NCBI GenBank assembly: GCA_965230795.1
Contig: OZ246020.1
Coordinates: 434,001 to 498,000, forward strand
DNA from: PZPK01 sp965230795
Lineage (GTDB): Bacteria; Pseudomonadota; Gammaproteobacteria; Pseudomonadales; Oleiphilaceae
Length of the DNA: 64,000 bases
Direction: 5' to 3'
A model generated the notes under the pieces. That model was not told the origin of the DNA. It worked only from the letters and a program-made list of their open reading frames with translations, and did not search any database. The translations under genes and the position numbers were made by a program. Positions 56,493 to 64,000 of this stretch are shown piece after piece (the first letter of the stretch is position 1; each line of letters begins with the position of its first letter).

Positions 56493-58070
56493 CTAGTGGC
56501 GGAAATGACGCATGCCGGTGAAGACCATCGCCATGCCGTGTTCATCAGCAGCATCGATGACTTCCTGGTCTCGCATGGAGCCGCCGGGCTGAATAACGCA
56601 GCTAACCCCCGCCTTGGCAGCATTATCGATACCGTCTCTAAACGGGAAGAACGCATCTGATGCCATCATCGAGCCAGCGACTTCCAGTCCCGCGTGCTCA
56701 GCTTTTATCGCGGCGATTCGGGCGGAATTGACGCGACTCATTTGGCCTGCGCCGATACCAATGGTGCGAGCGTTTTTAGCATAAACAATGGCGTTTGATT
56801 TGACCATCTTCGCGACTTTCCAGGTAAACAAAAGATCGGCAATTTCGGTTGGAGTAGGTTGTCGTTTGGTGACGACCTTCAGTTCATCAGCTGACACCAT
56901 GCCGGTATCTTTATCCTGTATCAGCAGACCACCATTGACGCGCTTATAATCCAGGGAAGAAGCCGCGTCCTGCCACTGTCCGCATTCAAGCAGGCGGACA
57001 TTTTTCTTTGCCGCAACAACATCGATGGCCGCCTTGGCTATGCTGGGTGCAATAATAACTTCAACAAACTGACGATCGACGATGCGCTGAGCCGTATCAG
57101 CATCGAGCTCTCGGTTGAAGGCGATGATGCCGCCGAAGGCCGATTCCGGGTCTGTTGCATAGGCGTGTTCGTAGGCTTCTGCAATACTATCGGACTCCGC
57201 CACACCGCAGGGGTTGGCGTGCTTGACGATCACGCATGCGGGCTGGTCAAACAGCTTCACTGTCTCCAGCGCGGCATCGGTATCGGCGATATTGTTGAAC
57301 GAGAGTTCCTTGCCCTGAAGCTGTTTGGCGGTGGAAACCGATGCTTCCTGGTGGTTGCTCTCGACATAGAAGGCGCTGTTCTGATGAGGGTTTTCGCCGT
57401 AGCGCATATCCTGCGCTTTTCGCATTTGGATGTTAAAGGTTCTGGGGAAATTGTCATTGCCGCCCGGTACTCGGCGACCGAAGTAGTTGGCAATGGCGCC
57501 ATCGTAGGAGGCGGTATGTTCGTAGGCTTTGATGGCCAGATCAAAACGTGTATCAAAACAAGTACAGCCATCATTGGTTTGCATGTCATCCAGAACACGC
57601 TGGTAGTCTGAGGCATCCACGATGATATTAACGAACTGGTGGTTTTTGGCTGCTGCTCGCACCATGGTCGGACCACCAATATCAATATTCTCGATGGCGT
57701 CTTCAAAACTACAGTCCGGATTGGCGACGGTTTTCTCAAATGGGTAGAGGTTCACCACAACCATGTCGATGCCTCGGATACCGTGTGCGGTCATGACATC
57801 ATCATCCTGGCCTCGACGACCGAGGATCCCACCATGGATTTTCGGGTGCAGGGTTTTGACTCGCCCATCCATCATTTCCGGGAAGCCGGTATAGTCTGAT
57901 ACTTCGGTCGCAGGAATCTGATGTTCCCGCAGCAGTTTGTATGTACCACCGGTGGATAATATTTCTACGCCTGCCTGTTGCAATGCCTGGGCAAACTCAA
58001 CGATGCCGGTTTTATCTGAAACGCTAATCAACGCTCTTTTGACGGGAACGAGATCGACAGAATGTGTCAT
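56493..58070 (-). CDS. purH: bifunctional AICAR transformylase / IMP cyclohydrolase
   Basis: PurH catalyses the last two steps to IMP. The N-terminal cyclohydrolase domain (about residues 10-150) contains SVSDKTGIVEFAQ and STGGTYKLL and the GRVKTLHPKIHGG block. The C-terminal transformylase domain has RYGENPHQ, the catalytic Lys-His in IVKHANPCG and the terminal PGGSMRDQEVIDAADE. The length is 525 residues. A hairpin separates it from the upstream fis gene. Confidence 0.97.
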   Translation of the reverse strand: MTHSVDLVPVKRALISVSDKTGIVEFAQALQQAGVEILSTGGTYKLLREHQIPATEVSDYTGFPEMMDGRVKTLHPKIHGGILGRRGQDDDVMTAHGIRGIDMVVVNLYPFEKTVANPDCSFEDAIENIDIGGPTMVRAAAKNHQFVNIIVDASDYQRVLDDMQTNDGCTCFDTRFDLAIKAYEHTASYDGAIANYFGRRVPGGNDNFPRTFNIQMRKAQDMRYGENPHQNSAFYVESNHQEASVSTAKQLQGKELSFNNIADTDAALETVKLFDQPACVIVKHANPCGVAESDSIAEAYEHAYATDPESAFGGIIAFNRELDADTAQRIVDRQFVEVIIAPSIAKAAIDVVAAKKNVRLLECGQWQDAASSLDYKRVNGGLLIQDKDTGMVSADELKVVTKRQPTPTEIADLLFTWKVAKMVKSNAIVYAKNARTIGIGAGQMSRVNSARIAAIKAEHAGLEVAGSMMASDAFFPFRDGIDNAAKAGVSCVIQPGGSMRDQEVIDAADEHGMAMVFTGMRHFRH

Positions 58071-58113
58071 GCTTGGTCTTCCAGTTAACTAGTAATTTTG
58101 AAATGAAGAGGAA

Positions 58114-58135
58114 GAGGCGGAATAGTATCCGCCTC
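58114..58135 (-). terminator. hairpin between fis and purH
   Basis: GAGGCGGA (58114-58121) pairs perfectly with TCCGCCTC (58128-58135). Read on the minus strand it follows the fis stop and is followed only by a mixed T/C tract, so it is either a weak terminator or an RNA-stabilising stem. Confidence 0.5.
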
Positions 58136-58150
58136 AAAAAAAGAGGTGGT

Positions 58151-58450
58151 TTAGAGTAAACCGTACTGCTTGAGCTTTTTGCGTAGCGTTCCGCGATTAA
58201 GTCCGAGAAGCGTGGACGCTTTTGTCTGATTGTTACGCGTATACTTCAGTACTTGCTCTAATAGTGGGGCCTCTACTTCCGACAGCACCAACTGATAAAC
58301 ATCCGTTACCGGAGCGCCATCAAGTTGAGCAAAATAGTTGCTGAGCGTGCTTTCAACGCAGTCACGCAGGGTTGTGCCGTTATCGATTGCTTGGGTACCG
58401 GTCTGGTTTTGTTCTACTTCTTGGGTGTCAGCAAACGTTTCTGAACTCAT
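58151..58450 (-). CDS. fis: DNA-binding protein Fis
   Basis: Fis is a nucleoid-associated protein that activates rRNA promoters and bends DNA. The 99-residue protein has the C-terminal helix-turn-helix NQTKASTLLGLNRGTLRKKL with the family's highly conserved sequence. The N-terminal arm is Glu/Gln/Thr-rich. It is translationally coupled to dusB by a four-base overlap, the standard dusB-fis operon. Confidence 0.96.
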   Translation of the reverse strand: MSSETFADTQEVEQNQTGTQAIDNGTTLRDCVESTLSNYFAQLDGAPVTDVYQLVLSEVEAPLLEQVLKYTRNNQTKASTLLGLNRGTLRKKLKQYGLL

Positions 58451-59442
58451 GCGGCTTTGTCCTCTTTATCTGGTTGTTGCTCGAAAAATTGCCAAATACT
58501 TTCGAGCTGTTCTTGTGGTTGATCAATTTTGTTAAATGTCTGGCGAAAAGCTTTGTGCCCATGTTCGGCTTGGGTTTTCAGGTACCAGCCGACATGTTTA
58601 CGGGCTATGCGTGGGCCCATAATGTCGCCATAAAAATCGTGCAGGCTCGCGACGTGTTCCAGCAATACATCACGGACAAAATGGAGCGGGCGATCCTGGC
58701 GTTCGTATCCATGTTCCAGAAAGTAAAGGATGTCATCAAATATCCAGGGGCGGCCCTGTGCGGCTCTGCCAATCAGCAGCCCGTCCGCTCCGGTGATCTC
58801 CAGCACACGCTTTGCCTTGCGTGGGCTATCAATGTCGCCGTTTGCCAGGACCGGTATTGTTACCGAGGATTTAACAGCGGCTATGGTGTCGTATTCGGCG
58901 TCGCCGCTGTATCCGCAGGCGCGCGTGCGACCATGGATGGCAAGTGCAGCAATGCCGGATTGTTCAGCGAGGCGTGCAATGGACAATGCATTGCGATTGT
59001 CGGGGCTCCAACCGGTACGGATTTTGAGAGTTACCGGTATATCGACCGCATTGACGACGGCTTCGAGGATGCTTGCGACCAGTTTTTCATCCCTTAACAA
59101 CGCCGAGCCGGCGGCCTTATTGCACACCTTCTTGGCGGGGCATCCCATATTGATATCGATGATCTGGGCGCCCATTTCGGCATTCAATGTTGCGGCATGT
59201 GCAAGCATTTCAGGGTCGCCTCCTGCTATCTGCACAGAGATGGGAGCGTTTTCGCCACGATGATCCAGTCGGTGACGAGATTTCCGTGTTTTCCAGAAAG
59301 CAGGATCCGCGATCACCATTTCCGAGACCGCCAGGCCAGCACCAAAACGACGACAGAGCTGCCGGAAAGGGCGGTCCGTGACTCCAGCCATGGGGGCAAG
59401 AACAAGCGGGCTTTCGATGTGATAAGGACCGATAGTAAGCAA
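58447..59442 (-). CDS. dusB: tRNA-dihydrouridine synthase B
   Basis: DusB reduces specific uridines of tRNA with FMN and NADPH. The TIM barrel opens LVLAPMAGVTDRPFRQLCRR and has the catalytic Cys101 in INMGCPAKKV and the KIRTGW block. The length is 331 residues. The start is TTG 59442, which gives the standard N terminus. It is the first gene of the dusB-fis operon. Confidence 0.95.
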   Translation of the reverse strand: MLTIGPYHIESPLVLAPMAGVTDRPFRQLCRRFGAGLAVSEMVIADPAFWKTRKSRHRLDHRGENAPISVQIAGGDPEMLAHAATLNAEMGAQIIDINMGCPAKKVCNKAAGSALLRDEKLVASILEAVVNAVDIPVTLKIRTGWSPDNRNALSIARLAEQSGIAALAIHGRTRACGYSGDAEYDTIAAVKSSVTIPVLANGDIDSPRKAKRVLEITGADGLLIGRAAQGRPWIFDDILYFLEHGYERQDRPLHFVRDVLLEHVASLHDFYGDIMGPRIARKHVGWYLKTQAEHGHKAFRQTFNKIDQPQEQLESIWQFFEQQPDKEDKAA

Positions 59443-59599
59443 CTCAATTCTCGACTGTTGGTGATGCGTTCGATTTGTGCCGAATGCCGGCAGAGAGGCT
59501 ACCCGCCCGGTGGGGCTGAATCAGGGTGCCTTAATTTTGGGTGGGTAATGATACTCCCACAGCAACAGGGGTTAAAGGTGTTGAGAGTGCTTTTTTTTG

Positions 59600-59627
59600 G
59601 TTATATTTTATTCGAATTGGTTGACAA
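59600..59627 (-). promoter_or_regulatory. candidate dusB-fis promoter
   Basis: On the minus strand, TTGTCA (59622-59627) and TATAAC (59600-59605) are spaced by 16 bases, about 160 bases upstream of dusB. This 221-base gap (59443-59663) contains no gene. Confidence 0.55.
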
Positions 59628-59663
59628 TTGACCGCTGCTTTGTTCCTGTAGGGAGTAGAAAAA

Positions 59664-60791
59664 TCAGTCTGCAGGGAATAGCTTGAGCTTGTAGTTTACG
59701 GCCTCTTTTCCTGGGTCGAGAATTTCCAGTGAGATGTGAACGGGTTGCTGGCTTGGCATCTGGTCAGGTGCAAAGAAGTCTGCCGACAAGTACTCTTTGG
59801 GTTTTATTAATCGTTGGGCAACCGTATTGTTGTTGATGTCGGAAAAATACAGGGCCAGATTTGGGAAAGGTTGCACGTAGTCAGCATCATTGACGATGAC
59901 CGCGTCAATGATCAGTGCGTTCCGTGCCGTCGGATGGCTGCGAACGACCAGGTTGTGGCTGCGTATCTTGCTGACGTCAATTAACTCGGGTAGTTCACAT
60001 TTGAGTACGTCACAGGCTTGTTCATACAGACTTTTAATGTGGGGATATTTGGCGAGCTTTTCATAGTGAAACCAGCTGGCCTGTGCCAGCAGGACGACCA
60101 TTAGAATAAGGCTGATAGTAGCCAGTACTCCTGTTTTGAGCCAAGGCATGGAGCCTTTGTCCGCATCCTGCTCGTAGTAAAAACGCAAGGGTTCTGATTT
60201 GCTTTCCGTGCTGTCGATGAAGCGCTCACTCTGCTTCTCTTGCGCTTCTTCACTAACAGCTTGATCAGGAATGACAGGTTCCTGCCGCTTCGTAGCGGGT
60301 TCCTCCTCCATGTCGTCAAGCATCTCTTCAGCCCAACTTTCGTCGTTGGATTTTTCGGGTTCTTCAGCGTCAGAAACTTCTGTGCTGTAGGGGTCATAGG
60401 GACGGCTGCCCGCATCCTTATCCAGCTCCATAAAAGAGGTGCTCAGTTCGTCTGATAAGCGGGTGCCGCTATAGCTGTCTTCTTCCTTGTCCTCATCGGG
60501 ATCATCCTGGATCAGCCACTCGTCCTTCTCGACTTCCTCTGATTCCAGATCTTTATCCAGTTCGACCGGCTCGGAGATGGTCGTTTCAATCTCTGGCGCA
60601 GCATCCTCTGGGGCTGCTGCATCGTGGTCAGCATTTGGGCTGGAGGGGGTGGAAACGGTATATGCGATCGCGTCAAAGACATTCATGCAGGCGCCACATC
60701 GTACGCGTCCGTTTGCAATGCCGAGCTGTTCTTCAGAAACCTTGAACGTTGCTTTGCAGTGAGGGCAGCGGGTGAAGCGATCAGCGCTCAT
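59664..60791 (-). CDS. zinc-ribbon and DUF3426 membrane protein
   Basis: The 375-residue protein opens with an MJ0042-type zinc ribbon (Cys9-Cys12 and Cys32-Cys35). A long acidic, disordered linker follows, then one membrane helix (about residues 218-240) and a C-terminal DUF3426 domain. The function is unknown. Homologues lie between prmA and dusB in many gammaproteobacteria, as here. The ribosome binding site AAGGA is rather far from the ATG. Confidence 0.88.
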   Translation of the reverse strand: MSADRFTRCPHCKATFKVSEEQLGIANGRVRCGACMNVFDAIAYTVSTPSSPNADHDAAAPEDAAPEIETTISEPVELDKDLESEEVEKDEWLIQDDPDEDKEEDSYSGTRLSDELSTSFMELDKDAGSRPYDPYSTEVSDAEEPEKSNDESWAEEMLDDMEEEPATKRQEPVIPDQAVSEEAQEKQSERFIDSTESKSEPLRFYYEQDADKGSMPWLKTGVLATISLILMVVLLAQASWFHYEKLAKYPHIKSLYEQACDVLKCELPELIDVSKIRSHNLVVRSHPTARNALIIDAVIVNDADYVQPFPNLALYFSDINNNTVAQRLIKPKEYLSADFFAPDQMPSQQPVHISLEILDPGKEAVNYKLKLFPAD

Positions 60792-60889
60792 AAAGCTGGA
60801 TATTCCTTTGAATCGATTCTGAGAGTGCGTACTTGCACATCCAGTTTAGCCTGTTTTCCGGGGCGGATAAATAAAGTATCGGCAGCCAA

Positions 60890-61783
60890 TCAAGATCGCT
60901 TAATTCCTGTCAGCCGCACCCAGTCACCTTCGCTTGTGACTTCATGCATGGCGAAAGCTTTCTCATAATGCGTGCTCAGGTCATTCGCCTGATTCTGAAG
61001 AACACCGGACAATGCCAGCTGTCCATCCGGTTTCAGCAGTTCGGCCAAGGTGTCTCTGAGTTGATAGAGCGGTTTGGCAAGTATGTTCGCCAGCAGGATA
61101 TCGGCTTCAATATCGGGCGTCTGTTCCGGAAGCGCAGTGATGAGGCGTGATCGCTCCAACTGATTACGCATCAGGTTATCTTCAGTGGCAACAAGTGCCT
61201 GTGGATCGTTGTCGATGGCGATAACCTTGTTTGCGCCCAGTAAGAGTGCCGCGATGCCTAAAATTCCCGAGCCGCAACCGTAATCGATAACCGTCTTGCC
61301 TTGCACATCAATGCCATCCAGCCAGCGCAGGCACAGGGCTGTGGTTGGGTGTGTGCCGGTGCCAAAGGCAAGACCGGGATCCAGCATCAAATTGACTGCC
61401 TCGGGTTCCGGTACGTCACACCAGGATGGACAGACCCAGAGTCGTTCACCAAATTTAACGGGTTTGAAGTTGGTAATCCATTTGCGAGTCCAGTCTTCAT
61501 TTTCCACCAATTCCACCGTCAACTCGGGCATGGGATCGGCAGACATGCTGGCATATACCTGTGCCGTAAACGACAGCACTTCATCCGTATCCATATCCGC
61601 TTCAAACAAGCCGCTTACGATGGTGTGATCCCACAATGGCATTGTTCCCAGTTCCGGTTCAAGCAAGGCCTGATCTTTTGCATCTTCCATTGTGATGGCT
61701 AGGGCGCCCGCGGCAAGCAGGCTTTCTTCAAGCCATTCGGCAATCTGAGGATTCACAGTGGCTTTCAGTTTGATCCAGTTCAT
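60890..61783 (-). CDS. prmA: ribosomal protein L11 methyltransferase
   Basis: PrmA trimethylates ribosomal protein L11. The N-terminal domain (residues 1-60) recognises L11. The SAM-dependent domain contains LAFGTGTHPTTALCL and DYGCGSGILGIAALLLGA, followed by the NPPF-like LLANILAKPL. The length is 297 residues. Its ATG overlaps the accC stop by four bases (ATGA), so it is translated with accC. Confidence 0.95.
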   Translation of the reverse strand: MNWIKLKATVNPQIAEWLEESLLAAGALAITMEDAKDQALLEPELGTMPLWDHTIVSGLFEADMDTDEVLSFTAQVYASMSADPMPELTVELVENEDWTRKWITNFKPVKFGERLWVCPSWCDVPEPEAVNLMLDPGLAFGTGTHPTTALCLRWLDGIDVQGKTVIDYGCGSGILGIAALLLGANKVIAIDNDPQALVATEDNLMRNQLERSRLITALPEQTPDIEADILLANILAKPLYQLRDTLAELLKPDGQLALSGVLQNQANDLSTHYEKAFAMHEVTSEGDWVRLTGIKRS

Positions 61784-63129
61784 GAGTTGGTCGATTTGAT
61801 CAGTTTTTCGAGGTAGTGGATGTTGAAATCCACATTCCGGAATCCTTCATCTCTGGCGAGCATCTGGTGCAAAGGGATATTGCATTTGATGCCGTCAACC
61901 ACCATTTCATCGAGAGCATTGATAATTCGGTTGAGTGCCGAATTGCGGTCTTCACTATGACATATCAGTTTGCCGATCAATGAGTCGTAATATGGGGGGA
62001 CGGTATAGCCACTGTAAAGATGGGAATCGACGCGCACGCCCATGCCTCCCGGAGCATGAAACTGTCTGACGGTTCCCGGGCTGGGTGCGAAGGTTCTGGG
62101 ATCCTCCGCGTTGATCCTGCACTCAAATGCATGGCCTTTGAAGGTAATGTCATTCTGGGATACCGACAAGGGTAGGCCACTGGCAACGCGAATTTGTTCT
62201 TTGACGATATTAATGCCGGTAATCATTTCGGAGACGGGGTGTTCTACCTGTATCCGGGTATTCATCTCGATGAAATAAAACTGTCCGTCCTGGTAGAGAA
62301 ACTCGAAGGTGCCCGCACCGCGGTAGTTGATGTCCAGGCAAGCTTTGATGCACGCGGCAAAAACAGCCTGTCTGGCTTCTTCATTTATATTCGGTGCCGG
62401 TGCTTCTTCAATCACTTTCTGATGGCGTCGCTGCAGAGAGCAGTCACGGTCGCCAAGATGAACTGCGCCGCCTTGGCCATCTGCCAGTACCTGAACCTCA
62501 ACGTGTCTTGGGGAGTCCAGGAACTTTTCCAGATAGACTGTTCCATCTCCAAAAGCAGTACGTGCTTCAGTTTGCGTTATCTCGATACCCTGGAGCAGGT
62601 CGTTTTCCGAGTGGATGACTTTCATACCTCGTCCGCCGCCACCCGCAGCTGCTTTAATCATGACCGGGTAGCCAATTTTTCGAGCGATAGCCCGTGTCCG
62701 ATCCTGATTGTTGGTTATAGGGCCGTCAGATCCCGGAACTGTGGGCACACCCGCCTTGGCCATTGCCTGAATCGCTGACACCTTATTGCCCATGAGCCGA
62801 ATGACATCCGGGCTGGGGCCAATAAAGGTGAAGTTGCTTTTTTCAACCTGCTCTGCGAAGTCTGCATTTTCGGCAAGGAAGCCATAGCCGGGATGAATGC
62901 CTTCGGCATTGGTGACTTCGGCGGCGCTGATAATGGCCGGGATGTTCAGGTAACTTTCAGCAGGGTTGTTGCCGCCAATACAAACGGACTCATCTGCCAG
63001 CCGGACGTGCATCAAATCACGATCAACTTTTGAGTGAACGGCAACGCTCGGGATACCCATTTCCTTGCAGGCGCGCAATATTCGAAGAGCGATCTCGCCG
63101 CGATTTGCGATCAGTATTTTCTTCAACAT
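61780..63129 (-). CDS. accC: biotin carboxylase of acetyl-CoA carboxylase
   Basis: AccC carboxylates biotin on AccB with ATP and bicarbonate, the first half-reaction of malonyl-CoA synthesis. The ATP-grasp protein opens LKKILIANRGEIALRILRAC and has the KAAAGGGGRGM loop, the CSLQRRHQKVIEEAP block and NTRIQVEHPV. ATG 63129 gives the normal 449 residues; an upstream in-frame start at 63240 would overlap the accB gene. It forms the accB-accC operon with prmA downstream. Confidence 0.97.
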   Translation of the reverse strand: MLKKILIANRGEIALRILRACKEMGIPSVAVHSKVDRDLMHVRLADESVCIGGNNPAESYLNIPAIISAAEVTNAEGIHPGYGFLAENADFAEQVEKSNFTFIGPSPDVIRLMGNKVSAIQAMAKAGVPTVPGSDGPITNNQDRTRAIARKIGYPVMIKAAAGGGGRGMKVIHSENDLLQGIEITQTEARTAFGDGTVYLEKFLDSPRHVEVQVLADGQGGAVHLGDRDCSLQRRHQKVIEEAPAPNINEEARQAVFAACIKACLDINYRGAGTFEFLYQDGQFYFIEMNTRIQVEHPVSEMITGINIVKEQIRVASGLPLSVSQNDITFKGHAFECRINAEDPRTFAPSPGTVRQFHAPGGMGVRVDSHLYSGYTVPPYYDSLIGKLICHSEDRNSALNRIINALDEMVVDGIKCNIPLHQMLARDEGFRNVDFNIHYLEKLIKSTNS

Positions 63130-63148
63130 GATGATCTGTCCGAATGCT

Positions 63149-63607
63149 TTAAACGATGGTGAAAAGTGGCTGATCGAATTCGACAGGTTCACCATTTTCG
63201 ACATCAATGGATTCGATAACGCCACTGACATCCGCTTCAATCTGATTCATCATTTTCATGGCTTCGACAATACACAGCACATCGCCGGCTTTGACGGCCT
63301 GACCTACTTCCACAAAGGCAGATGCCTCCGGTGAGGGCGCACGATAAAAGGTGCCCACCATAGGTGAGTTAACGGTGTGTTTGTTGGCGCTGGGAGCTGC
63401 TGTTGGTTCTGCCTGGGTATTGATGGGTGTGTTTTGAGGGGCTGTTACCGAAACCTCGGGCATTGTGAAAGCAGGTGAGCTTGCATAGCTCTGGGTTTTC
63501 GAGCGACGACAGATCTTGATGGCGTCGTCACCTTCTTTTATTTCCAGTTCTTCGACATCAGAATCCTCGATCAGCTCGATCAGTTTTTTAATTTTGCGAA
63601 TATCCAT
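63149..63607 (-). CDS. accB: biotin carboxyl carrier protein of acetyl-CoA carboxylase
   Basis: AccB carries the carboxylated biotin between AccC and the AccAD transferase. The 152-residue protein has an N-terminal helical region, a Pro/Ala/Thr-rich linker (about residues 45-78) and a C-terminal biotinyl domain with EAMKM, where Lys118 is biotinylated. accC follows 19 bases later and aroQ precedes, the usual aroQ-accB-accC order. Confidence 0.97.
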   Translation of the reverse strand: MDIRKIKKLIELIEDSDVEELEIKEGDDAIKICRRSKTQSYASSPAFTMPEVSVTAPQNTPINTQAEPTAAPSANKHTVNSPMVGTFYRAPSPEASAFVEVGQAVKAGDVLCIVEAMKMMNQIEADVSGVIESIDVENGEPVEFDQPLFTIV

Positions 63608-63654
63608 AACTTGAGTCTCAACAAAAATAGGTTGGGTCTGGCAAGACCAGAGGG

Positions 63655-64000
63655 TCAGGAGACCAGCGATCGAATGGCAGCTTCCAGAGCGGCATCATAG
63701 CCCTGACTGCCGAGTCCACATATCACGCCTTCAGCAACATCAGAAAAGTAAGAATGCTGACGAAACTTTTCACGCTGATGAACATTGGACAAATGAATTT
63801 CATAAAACGGTATGGCGACTCCCAGAAGAGCATCTCGCATGGCAATGCTGGTGTGTGTGAAAGCCGCCGGATTAATCAGAATGACCGCGACCTTCTCCTC
63901 GCGCGCTGCATGAATTCGATCAATCAATGCGTGCTCGGCATTACTCTGCATGCACAGCAGCGTGTGGCCAGCTTCTTTACAGCGCTGTTGTAAGCGTGTT
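63655..64000 (-). CDS. aroQ: type II 3-dehydroquinate dehydratase, C-terminal part
   Basis: The gene runs off the right edge, so only its last 114 codons or so are visible. They include RCKEAGHTLLCMQSN, the AILINPAAFTHTS-type block with the catalytic His, and EIHLSNVHQREKFR, all typical of AroQ. It dehydrates 3-dehydroquinate in the shikimate pathway. The frame is open through base 64000, so the true start lies outside. It heads the aroQ-accB-accC-prmA run. Confidence 0.94.
   Translation of the reverse strand, partial: TRLQQRCKEAGHTLLCMQSNAEHALIDRIHAAREEKVAVILINPAAFTHTSIAMRDALLGVAIPFYEIHLSNVHQREKFRQHSYFSDVAEGVICGLGSQGYDAALEAAIRSLVS

Noticed and set aside
61780..63240. Longer AccC starting at 63240
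   Set aside because: The extension would overlap accB. ATG 63129 gives the universal N terminus and normal length.

Overview
The window reads as chromosomal DNA of a free-living, aerobic, flagellated gammaproteobacterium of the Pseudomonadales/Oceanospirillales type. The gene order closely follows Pseudomonas-like synteny: ilvI-ilvH-ilvC-pssA-msrP-msrQ, glyQ-glyS, def-fmt-rsmB-trkA-trkH, LysM protein-dprA-tsaC-hemF-aroE, the caa3 oxidase cluster, purD/purH/fis/dusB and prmA-accC-accB-aroQ. It also has SlmA, PrlC-YheV and a PA4642-like protein. I cannot name the genus from the sequence alone. Almost every gene is intact, and I see no insertion sequence, prophage, CRISPR array or defence island.

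Layout. Bases 1-6.4 kb hold branched-chain amino-acid biosynthesis, phosphatidylserine synthase and the periplasmic methionine-sulfoxide repair pair MsrPQ. Bases 6.5-12.7 kb are a complete rRNA operon (16S, tRNA-Ile, tRNA-Ala, 23S, 5S) with two GC-discriminator promoters and clear processing stems. Its 16S-23S spacer carries a broken second tRNA-Ala copy, and the DNA after the 5S carries two broken copies of the 5S 3' end; these remnants contain or are separated by short perfect hairpins. Bases 13.2-15.8 kb hold three accessory genes: a P-loop kinase-like protein, a solute-binding protein and a membrane desaturase. Bases 15.8-25.9 kb hold glyQS, a YtoQ-like protein, one unknown protein and the trkH-trkA-rsmB-fmt-def operon on the minus strand. 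Bases 26-32.4 kb hold the LysM protein, DprA, TsaC, HemF, AroE and a PomAB-type flagellar stator.

Bases 32.5-36.6 kb carry small housekeeping genes and PrlC-YheV. Bases 36.8-44.9 kb form a complete cytochrome c oxidase cluster: structural subunits II, I and III, the Cox11 copper chaperone, SURF1, a divergent SCO-like protein, heme A synthase and heme O synthase. Bases 44.9-53 kb mix unknown proteins, a lipoprotein, an exonuclease, queC, a methyltransferase, apaH, thiS-thiG, slmA and an inositol-monophosphatase family gene. Bases 53.2-54.5 kb carry a DAHP synthase gene preceded by what looks like a full attenuator: a 52-codon leader rich in Tyr/Trp/Phe codons, an antiterminator and a terminator. 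Bases 54.6-64 kb, all on the minus strand, hold purine biosynthesis, fis-dusB, a zinc-ribbon membrane protein, prmA and the start of fatty-acid synthesis (accC, accB), ending inside aroQ.

The two observations most worth following are the hairpin-filled tRNA and 5S rRNA remnants around the rRNA operon, and the aromatic-amino-acid attenuator in front of DAHP synthase.
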